Source: Chloroflexota bacterium (GTDB lineage Bacteria; Chloroflexota; Limnocylindria; Limnocylindrales; CSP1-4). From it: 6,546 nt of DNA. The notes beneath the pieces were generated by a model. That model worked only from the letters and a program-made list of their open reading frames with translations. It did not search any database and was not told where the DNA came from. The stretch is from assembly GCA_021786915.1 (NCBI GenBank), contig JAJYMP010000308.1, positions 1 to 6,546 on the forward strand, read 5' to 3'. Below are positions 1-5,273 of this stretch, in pieces. The position numbers and the translations under genes were made by a program. The first letter of the stretch is position 1. The number at the start of each line of letters is the position of its first letter.

Positions 1-815
1 GCAAGCCGATCACCGTGATCGTCCCGTCCGAGCTCGGCGCGGGCAACTCGCCGGCGCCGCTGGTGACCGCGATGCGGCTCGGCGTCACCTGCGTCGATGG
101 CGACTACGCCGGGCGGGCGATCCCCGACGAGATGCAGGGGATGCCGTACCTGACCGGGAAGACGAGCCACCCACTCGCGAGCGTCGACCGCTGGGGCGAC
201 GTCGTCATCCTCAAAGAGGCGACGAACCCATTCATGCTCGAGCGGATCGGGAAGATGCTGAGCGTCGCTGCCCACGGGACCTGCTACCAGGCCGCGACGC
301 TCCTGCCGGTCTCCGAGATGAAGGAGATCGTCGTCCCGGGCACTCTCACCCGGAGCCTCGAGCTCGGCCGGGCGATCCGGCGGGCGCGCGAGGCCGGCCG
401 CGACCCGATTGCCGCCGCGATCGAGCAGACCGGGGGCCACCTCCTCTTCGAGGGGCGGGTCGTGAAGAAGGACTGGGAGGACCGGGACGGGTACATGTTC
501 GGAACCACGACGATCCAGGGGAGCGGGCGGTTCGCCGGCCACACGCTCGCGGTCTGGTTCAAGAACGAGAACCACGTGAGCTGGCTCGACGGCGAGCCGT
601 GGGTCTGCAGCCCCGACCTCGTCGTCATCGCCGACCGCGCGACCGGCGAGGGCTACACGAACACGGTCATCGACGCCGGACACGAGGTCGCTGTCGTCGG
701 GATCCGCGGACTCGAGGCGTTCCGCACCGAGCGCGGGCTCGGCTGCGCTGGGCCGCGGTACTTCGGGTTCGACATCGACTACCGCCCGATCGAGGAACTC
801 CTCGATCGGATCTAG
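1..815 (+). CDS. DUF917 / S-methyl-thiohydantoin desulfurase-type protein, C-terminal part (5' end outside window)
   Basis: The reading frame is open from the first bases (first full codon at 3, Lys) and ends with TAG at 813-815, so the ATG at 15 is internal and the true start lies upstream. About 270 residues are present. Recognisable DUF917 features are the glycine-rich ELGAGNSPAPL segment, then VDGDYAGRAIPDEMQ, a central FEGRV..KDWEDRDGYMFG region, and the closing PDLVVIADRATGEG...GPRYFGFDIDY segment. As I recall, Pfam named this family after an S-methyl thiohydantoin desulfurase, and members often sit beside hydantoinase-type genes. The exact reaction here is inferred. No signal peptide or membrane segment is visible, so it is probably cytoplasmic. 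Codon third positions are almost all G or C (about 5% A/T in the first 100 codons), stricter than in the following genes. The next gene begins 82 bases downstream and encodes a hydantoin-type racemase, which supports a cyclic-amide role. Confidence 0.85.
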   Translation, partial: KPITVIVPSELGAGNSPAPLVTAMRLGVTCVDGDYAGRAIPDEMQGMPYLTGKTSHPLASVDRWGDVVILKEATNPFMLERIGKMLSVAAHGTCYQAATLLPVSEMKEIVVPGTLTRSLELGRAIRRAREAGRDPIAAAIEQTGGHLLFEGRVVKKDWEDRDGYMFGTTTIQGSGRFAGHTLAVWFKNENHVSWLDGEPWVCSPDLVVIADRATGEGYTNTVIDAGHEVAVVGIRGLEAFRTERGLGCAGPRYFGFDIDYRPIEELLDRI

Positions 816-884
816 CCCCGGGCGTCGTGATGGCTGTCCACCCGGCGCCGGTCACTCCCGTTCGGCACCGCCTCGAACCTTGGC

Positions 885-890
885 AAGGAG
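885..890 (+). promoter_or_regulatory. Ribosome binding site choosing the racemase start
   Basis: AAGGAG lies 7 bases before the ATG at 898. An in-frame TTG at 880 is upstream of this site and has no comparable motif, so the ATG is preferred. Confidence 0.75.
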
Positions 891-897
891 CTGCCCG

Positions 898-1644
898 ATG
901 CACATTCGCGTCATCAACCCGACGGTCACGACGAGCTGGGAGGAGGAATCCCTCAAGGCCTATCGCGACGCGGCCGGCCCGAACACCCAGGTCAGTCTCG
1001 CCACCCTGGATTGGGGTACCCCCTCGGTCGAGGGCCATGTCGCGGAGTCGCTCGTCACCCCGGACATCATCACCAAGGCGATCGAGGCCGAGCGAGAAGG
1101 CGCCGACGCGGTCATCGTCGACTGCATGGGCGACCCCGGCGTCCAGGCCTGCCGCGAGGCGATCGACATCCCGGTCATCGGCCCCGCCGAGGCGTCCATG
1201 CACCTGGCGGCCGTCCTGGGTCATCGGTTCTCTGTCCTGACCGTGGTCGACACGCTCATCCCGGTTGTCGAGAACCAGGCGCTCCGCTACGGCGTCGCCG
1301 CGAAGCTCGCCTCGGTCCGCGCGTTCAACGTGCCCGTCCTCGATCTCGCCGACAGCGACGAAGCCACCTTCGAGGCGGTCATGAAGGTCGCCGAGGCGGC
1401 CGTCCGTGACGATGGCGCCCATGTGCTCATTCCCGGCTGCACCGGCCTGGCCGGCTTCGCGCCGCGAATCCAGGCCGCGCTGGCGGGCCTCGGCCTCGAG
1501 GTCCCGGTTCTCGACCCGCCTCCAGTGGCCGTGAAGCTCGCCGAGTCGATCGTTGCGCTGGGATATCGCCACAGTCGACGAACCTATGGACGCCCGTTCG
1601 TGGCCGGGCACCGCTGGCCGGTGCCGTTGCCCTTCAGCTCCTGA
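898..1644 (+). CDS. Asp/Glu/hydantoin racemase family protein
   Basis: The protein has 248 residues, the usual length for the hydantoin racemase (HyuE/Dcg1-like) branch of the Asp/Glu racemase superfamily. It opens with MHIRVINPTVT, typical of these enzymes. The first catalytic cysteine is Cys76 in DCMGDPG (family form CFGDPG) and the second is Cys181 in GCTGL. The two form the cofactor-free two-base pair that swaps the configuration at the alpha carbon. The segment around 204-222 (VLDPPPVAVKLAESIVALG) is also characteristic. Cytoplasmic; no signal or membrane segment. Known family substrates are 5-substituted hydantoins; maleate isomerases and Asp racemases are relatives, so the substrate here is inferred. 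The start at 898 is set by AAGGAG 7 bases upstream. The last 15 or so residues are a Pro/Arg-rich tail past the conserved fold. The next gene follows after 38 bases. Confidence 0.88.
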   Translation: MHIRVINPTVTTSWEEESLKAYRDAAGPNTQVSLATLDWGTPSVEGHVAESLVTPDIITKAIEAEREGADAVIVDCMGDPGVQACREAIDIPVIGPAEASMHLAAVLGHRFSVLTVVDTLIPVVENQALRYGVAAKLASVRAFNVPVLDLADSDEATFEAVMKVAEAAVRDDGAHVLIPGCTGLAGFAPRIQAALAGLGLEVPVLDPPPVAVKLAESIVALGYRHSRRTYGRPFVAGHRWPVPLPFSS

Positions 1645-1682
1645 TCCTCGCTGTCGTCCACGCCCGCACCGGAGAGCATCAT

Positions 1683-2723
1683 ATGGAACTCAGCATCGGC
1701 AACGAGCCACGAGACGACTACTACACCTTCGAGCTCACCGCCGCTGCGCTCAAGCTGGTGACCGAGGTCCGACCGATCAACCGTGGCGAGCACGTCCTGA
1801 TCACGGTGGACAGTGCCGGGGACATGCGCGCGGCACGAGCGACTGCCGGGGCCGTTCAGGCGGTCGGCGGTGTTCCGACGCTGGTGTCCTACCCAACGCT
1901 TCCTGAGCCGATGCGCGAGCCGCCGCGCCCCTTGGCACAGGCCGCCTTGGGCGCGAACGTCTGGATCGACTTTGCGGTCGCCTACCAACTCTACAGCCCG
2001 GCCTACCATGCGGCCGTGGCAAAGGGCTGCATCTACGTCTGCCTGACAGGCATGGACGTGGACATGATGGTTCGAACGATCGGGCGAGTGCCATATCCGC
2101 CGATGGAGGAGATGGCCCGCGTCCTCTACCGGATGTCGCAGGCAGCGGAGACGATCCGGCTGACGACGGCGGCCGGCACGGACCTCCGGATGACCGTCGA
2201 CAAGAAGGGCGATCCGTTCTGGGAGGAAGAGAAGCACGGCGGCTACGCCCAGATGCTCGGCGGGCAGTCCGGGCCGATGGCCTACCGAGAGAGCTTCGAG
2301 GGCGTCCTCGTCTATGACGGCGCGATCTGGCCACCGGCCGAGATCGGCATCCTTCGCTCGCCGGTTCGACTGACGATCGAGAAGGGGTACGCAACTCGCA
2401 TCGAGGGGGGGGCCGAGGCGGTGACCTACGATCGCTGGCTGCGGAGCTTCGAGGAGTCAGCTGCGAGGCTGATGGACCACGCCTGTTATGGGTTCAACCC
2501 GGGCGTCAGGCGGCCGAGCGGGCGGATCCTCGAAGACGAGCGAATCTTCGGCTGCATGCAGTTCGGGATCGGTGCGACGGAGTTGGGCTCACCCATCCAC
2601 AGCGATGGTGTCGTCCTCCGCCCTTCGGTCTGGCTTGACGACGTACAGATCGAGGAGTCTGGCCGCTACGTCCATCCTGATCTCGTGGATCTCTGCCGGC
2701 AGATGGGAGTTTCGGGGTACTGA
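1683..2723 (+). CDS. M29 aminopeptidase / NicX-like metalloenzyme
   Basis: The product has 346 residues. The start is firm: GGAGAG at 1671-1676 is 6 bases before the ATG. The N-terminal half (about 20-130) looks like the Rossmann-like region of the AmpS family, with RGEHVLITVDS and a mention-worthy WIDFAVAYQLYSP stretch. The C-terminal half has DHACYGFNPG (His266), DERIFGCMQFGIG (286-297) and SPIHSDGVV (His306, Asp308), then VWLDDVQIEESGRY. This layout matches what I know of M29 thermophilic aminopeptidases and of 2,5-dihydroxypyridine dioxygenase NicX, in which a His and a His-X-Asp pair bind one iron. Only three clear ligands are visible, so a NicX-like or still uncharacterised activity is as likely as a peptidase. 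The usual M29 glutamate/histidine set is not obvious. Length suits either. The stop overlaps the next start as TGATG. It carries an uninterrupted G8 run at 2405-2412 without losing frame. Confidence 0.72.
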   Translation: MELSIGNEPRDDYYTFELTAAALKLVTEVRPINRGEHVLITVDSAGDMRAARATAGAVQAVGGVPTLVSYPTLPEPMREPPRPLAQAALGANVWIDFAVAYQLYSPAYHAAVAKGCIYVCLTGMDVDMMVRTIGRVPYPPMEEMARVLYRMSQAAETIRLTTAAGTDLRMTVDKKGDPFWEEEKHGGYAQMLGGQSGPMAYRESFEGVLVYDGAIWPPAEIGILRSPVRLTIEKGYATRIEGGAEAVTYDRWLRSFEESAARLMDHACYGFNPGVRRPSGRILEDERIFGCMQFGIGATELGSPIHSDGVVLRPSVWLDDVQIEESGRYVHPDLVDLCRQMGVSGY

Positions 2724-3142
2724 TGGCCGGTCGCAAATCCAGGCACGCAGCAACACCCGCCGCCTCATCGTCCGCCGCGTGCGCCGAGCCACTCGTCCTC
2801 AGCGAGCCCCACGCCCTGGCGCTCCTCGCCCACCTGGTGACGAGCGCCGAACTGTGCATGACCGAGCCGTACGACTACGGGATGTTTCGCCTCATCGACG
2901 CTGCCAGCCGGCTGGCAGCGTCGATCGTGCCGCACTCCAGCGAAGCGAGCCGCGCCTTCCTCGTGGCCTTCCTGGAGGAGGTGAATACAAAGAAGTTGTG
3001 GCCGACACGCGATCGGGAGCGCTACGGGGCGTTCCTGCGCGAGACGAGCCGGCGAACCGCCGAGCATCTCGTGGCACGAGCGGACGAGGACGTGGCGACG
3101 GCGTTCGCGCCGAATTCCGAGGGTGACCCTGATGGCCGCTGA
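2723..3142 (+). CDS. Small helical protein, DUF6092-like
   Basis: The product has 139 residues. The start ATG shares its A with the TGA of the previous gene (TGATG), the only nearby SD-like sequence is a weak G4 at 2714-2717, and translational coupling is likely. Residues 1-24 are Ala/Ser-rich and probably disordered. From 27 on there are predicted helices: ALALLAHLVTSAELCMTEP, then YDYGMFRLIDAASRLAASIV, then a C-terminal charged helix. The pattern of a helix, an EP..YG..RL.DA..RL segment and a further helix resembles DUF6092, small actinobacterial and Chloroflexota proteins of unknown role, from memory and unchecked. No catalytic motif, metal site or membrane segment is visible; a subunit or accessory role for a neighbouring enzyme is a guess. 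The codons for residues 58-68 form a perfect 32-base palindrome (separate entry). The 3' end overlaps the nitroreductase start by 11 bases. Confidence 0.7.
   Translation: MAGRKSRHAATPAASSSAACAEPLVLSEPHALALLAHLVTSAELCMTEPYDYGMFRLIDAASRLAASIVPHSSEASRAFLVAFLEEVNTKKLWPTRDRERYGAFLRETSRRTAEHLVARADEDVATAFAPNSEGDPDGR
2894..2925. repeat. Perfect 32-base palindrome inside coding sequence
   Basis: The left arm ATCGACGCTGCCAGCC (2894-2909) is followed at once by its exact reverse complement (2910-2925); bases 2893 and 2926 no longer pair. There is no loop, so RNA or single-stranded DNA would form a GC-rich stem with a few central bases unpaired. It falls on codons for IDAASRLAASI of the DUF6092-like gene. 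There is no T tract after it, so it is not an ordinary terminator. It could be an operator for a dimeric regulator, a translation- or RNA-stability hairpin within the operon, or chance. Confidence 0.9.
3119..3123 (+). promoter_or_regulatory. Ribosome binding site choosing the nitroreductase start
   Basis: GAGGG lies 8 bases before the ATG at 3132. The in-frame GTG at 3123 overlaps this motif and has no site of its own at suitable distance, so ATG 3132 is preferred. Confidence 0.55.
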
Positions 3143-3902
3143 GCGGGGGCACGAGTCAGCCGACGCGGTTCTGGCGACAATTCGCAGTCGGCGGGTGACC
3201 CGGGTCTTCAGTGAGCGGCCCGTGGCGGACACACTTCTCCTCGACGTCCTCGAGGCCGGCCGCTGGGCGACCAGCGGGGGAAACCGGCGGATCCACCGGT
3301 TTCTTGTCGTCCGCAACCCAGGCACGCTGGCCCGGCTGCGTGCGGTCACGCCAGGGATGTTCAGCACCCCGCCGGTCGTGATCGTCATCTGCACGGACGC
3401 CACGCGGGCCACCGAGGAGCTGGTCCAGCTCGAGCACGATGCGACGACGTTGATCGATGTCGGGACGGCGGCAATGAACATGATGATCGCCGCCCATGCC
3501 CTAGGTCTTGGTGCATGCCCGGTGACCTCGTTCAGCCATGGAGCTGCGAGCATCATCCTCGGCCTCCCCCCGACGGTCGAGCCGGAGCTGCTTCTCCTGC
3601 TCGGACAGCCACTCGCGCCAGCCAGCTCCTCCTGCCCGGCCAGCAGCGGGCGCAGAGACGTCGCCCGGTTTCCGGCGGGCCTCATCTCGTGGGAGCATCT
3701 GGGCGCCGAGACGAACGAGTCGACAGCAATCCCCCCACGGCCACCACACCGCCGCCCAGCGCTCCGGGCAGCAAGCCATGTGAGGAGCATTACCGATGAC
3801 CACGACCGCCGACCTCGAGGTCTACCTCGAGGCGAATCGAGAGCGCCGCTTGGCGAGCTACCTCGAGTTCCTCCGGATTCCAAGCATCTCCGCCCTGCCT
3901 GA
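3132..3902 (+). CDS. Nitroreductase-family flavoprotein with an aberrant C-terminal run-on
   Basis: Nitroreductase-fold proteins bind FMN and use NAD(P)H to reduce nitro groups, quinones or other electrophiles, usually as cytoplasmic dimers. Seen here: the N-terminal phosphate-binding arginine cluster IRSRRVTRVF (17-26), the AGRWATSGGNRRIHRF segment (42-57, family form APSGxNxQPW), the GTAAMNMMIAAHALGLGACPV helix and strand (111-131), and LLLLLGQPL (154-161). The fold ends near ISWEHLG at about 191. The frame as written then reads on for some 65 residues of Pro/Arg-rich sequence to a TGA at 3900-3902, 107 bases inside the next gene. One extra C in the C6 run at 3731-3736 would instead end the protein at 3799, overlapping the next ATG as ATGA (222 residues); one fewer C would end it at 3783 (216 residues). 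The run-on is therefore probably a sequencing or recent frameshift effect. The substrate is not predictable. Confidence 0.82.
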   Translation: MAAERGHESADAVLATIRSRRVTRVFSERPVADTLLLDVLEAGRWATSGGNRRIHRFLVVRNPGTLARLRAVTPGMFSTPPVVIVICTDATRATEELVQLEHDATTLIDVGTAAMNMMIAAHALGLGACPVTSFSHGAASIILGLPPTVEPELLLLLGQPLAPASSSCPASSGRRDVARFPAGLISWEHLGAETNESTAIPPRPPHRRPALRAASHVRSITDDHDRRPRGLPRGESRAPLGELPRVPPDSKHLRPA

Positions 3903-5157
3903 GCACGCGGCCGACTGCCGGGCGGCCGCCGAGTGGGTTGCCGGGCAGCTCCGGGCGATGGGTGTCGAACATGTCGAGGTTGCCGAGACCGGCGGGCACC
4001 CGATCGTCTACGGCGACTGGCTCCACGCCGAGGGCGCACCCACGGTCATCGTCTACGGCCACTATGACGTCCAGCCGGTCGATCCGCTCGAGCAGTGGGA
4101 GACAGCACCGTTCGAGCCGTTCATCCGTGGCGACCGGGTGATCGGGCGCGGGGCCGCCGACGACAAGGGCCAAATCCACATTCACCTGCGCGCGACGGAG
4201 GCCCTGCTCGCGATTCGCGGTAGCCTGCCAGTCAACCTGAAGTTCGTCTTCGAGGGCGAGGAGGAGTCGAGCTCGATCCATCTCGACCCTTGGCTTGAAG
4301 CAAATCGCGAACGGTTGGCCGCCGACCTCGCGGTCATCTCGGACTCGGGCTTTTTCGACGGTAACCCGCCGGCAATCACGATCGGGCTACGCGGGCTCAC
4401 GTATGTCCAGATCGACCTCCACTCCGGCTCGTACGGGGGGACGGTCCAGAACCCGGCGAACGCCCTCGCCACGATCATCGCCGGTCTCAAGGGGCCCGAC
4501 GGCCGGATCCTCGTGCCCGGCTTCTACGACGACGTGCGCCCGCTGACCGAGGCGGACCGGGCGGCGTTCGCGGCCCTGCCGTTCGACGAGGAGGCGTTCC
4601 GCGAGTCGATCGGCGTGCCCGCCCTCGTCGGCGAGGCGGGCTACACGACCCTCGAGCGCCGGGGCGCCCGGCCGACGCTCGACGTGAACGGGATCTGGGG
4701 CGGCTTCCAGGGCGAGGGGAGCAAGACGATCATCCCGGCCCACGCCCACGCCAAGATCACCTGCCGGCTCGTCCCCGACCAGGACCCGAACCGGATCACC
4801 GATCTGCTCGTCTCGTACATCACCGAGATCGCGCCGCCCGGGGTGCGGGTGGAGGTCGTGCGCCAGCACGGCGGGCGACCGAGCCTGACCCCGATCGACC
4901 ACCCGGCCACGAAGGCGGCGGCCCGGGCGATCGAGGCGACGTTCGGGGTCGTGCCGCTCTACATCCGCGAAGGCGGTTCGATCCCGGTCTGTGCCAGCTT
5001 CGAGTCGATCCTTGGCCTGCCGGTCGTCCTGCTCGGCTTCACCCCGCCCGACGACCACGCCCACGCGCCGAACGAAGCGATGGACCTGCGCAACTACGAG
5101 GCCGGGATCCGGACGGTCGCCCGGCTGTGGTACGAACTGGCCGCTCTGTCGCGCTGA
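3796..5157 (+). CDS. M20 family metallo-dipeptidase
   Basis: The product has 453 residues, full length for the carnosinase-like dipeptidase branch of M20 (about 450-460). GAGGAG at 3782-3787 is 8 bases before the ATG. The two-metal centre is complete: His89 in YGHYDVQP with Asp91 beside it, the bridging Asp122 in GRGAADDKGQ, catalytic Glu156 and metal ligand Glu157 in FEGEEESSS, Asp183 in ISDSGFF, and His423 in HAHAPNEAMD. His209 in DLHSGSYGG is the conserved lid-domain histidine. The lid/dimerisation domain is about 200-330. Likely cytoplasmic, removing residues from dipeptides or related amides with two Zn or Mn ions. N-carbamoyl amidases of M20 are shorter and differ in these motifs, so a dipeptidase is favoured. 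It ends the operon. Codons ending in A or T fall from 33 of 203 before 4405 to 10 of 250 after it, an abrupt change within one gene. Confidence 0.92.
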   Translation: MTTTADLEVYLEANRERRLASYLEFLRIPSISALPEHAADCRAAAEWVAGQLRAMGVEHVEVAETGGHPIVYGDWLHAEGAPTVIVYGHYDVQPVDPLEQWETAPFEPFIRGDRVIGRGAADDKGQIHIHLRATEALLAIRGSLPVNLKFVFEGEEESSSIHLDPWLEANRERLAADLAVISDSGFFDGNPPAITIGLRGLTYVQIDLHSGSYGGTVQNPANALATIIAGLKGPDGRILVPGFYDDVRPLTEADRAAFAALPFDEEAFRESIGVPALVGEAGYTTLERRGARPTLDVNGIWGGFQGEGSKTIIPAHAHAKITCRLVPDQDPNRITDLLVSYITEIAPPGVRVEVVRQHGGRPSLTPIDHPATKAAARAIEATFGVVPLYIREGGSIPVCASFESILGLPVVLLGFTPPDDHAHAPNEAMDLRNYEAGIRTVARLWYELAALSR

Positions 5158-5189
5158 TCGACCGGCCGCCGCGCTGATGGTCCGGGGCC
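5150..5189. repeat. Imperfect 20-base tandem duplication at the end of the peptidase gene
   Basis: Bases 5150-5169 and 5170-5189 both begin CGCGCTGAT and agree at 15 of 20 positions. The first copy contains the peptidase stop codon, so the second repeats the stop just beyond it. It may be a small slipped-strand duplication; in GC-rich sequence chance is possible. Confidence 0.35.
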
Positions 5190-5230
5190 GGCTGGGCCGA
5201 ATGGGGAGCGGCGGGGCCGGTGGTGGCCGG

Positions 5231-5239
5231 TGCTACCAT
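5231..5239 (+). promoter_or_regulatory. Candidate promoter (extended -10) for the DnaB-like gene
   Basis: TGCTACCAT is an extended -10 form (TGn then TACCAT, cf. TATAAT) in otherwise very GC-rich sequence. A transcript would begin near 5246, about 28 bases before the GTG start and just ahead of its ribosome binding site. No convincing -35 box is seen 16-18 bases upstream. The change from the catabolic genes to a housekeeping pair at this point makes a promoter expected. Confidence 0.45.
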
Positions 5240-5257
5240 GGCCCGAGGATCACCACC

Positions 5258-5264
5258 GGGAGGG
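5258..5264 (+). promoter_or_regulatory. Ribosome binding site choosing the GTG start of the DnaB-like gene
   Basis: GGGAGGG ends 9 bases before GTG 5274. In-frame codons at 5220 (GTG) and 5238 (ATG) lie upstream of this motif; using either would leave the motif unused, and both lie at or before the expected transcript start. Confidence 0.65.
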
Positions 5265-5273
5265 TACGAGTCC

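Noticed and set aside
816..897. Possible promoter or hairpin in the 82-base gap before the racemase
   Set aside because: Apart from the ribosome binding site I see only short GC palindromes such as CGGCGCCG, with no credible -10 or -35 pair.
599..1240. Arg-rich + strand frame bridging the DUF917 and racemase genes
   Set aside because: Its composition is that of an out-of-frame reading of GC-rich coding sequence, and it overlaps two well-supported genes.
667..1611. Open frame (314 codons) on the - strand over the racemase
   Set aside because: Antisense shadow: the + strand carries the racemase cysteine motifs and a good ribosome binding site, and the - strand product is low-complexity Arg/Asp/Gly.
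3806..3870. Repeated CTCGAG/CCTCGAGG words near the peptidase start
   Set aside because: Leu-Glu and similar codon pairs give CTCGAG throughout the window, so this is codon use and not a repeat element.
2765..4039. Long open frame (424 codons) on the - strand across three genes
   Set aside because: It crosses the small protein, nitroreductase and peptidase genes, is Arg/Ser/Pro-rich and has no recognisable domain; stop-poor antisense frames are expected at this GC content.
5160..5221. Possible terminator: ACCGGCC near 5161 and GGCCGGT near 5215
   Set aside because: The arms are short and far apart in sequence full of GGCC, alternative pairings are many, and no T tract follows.
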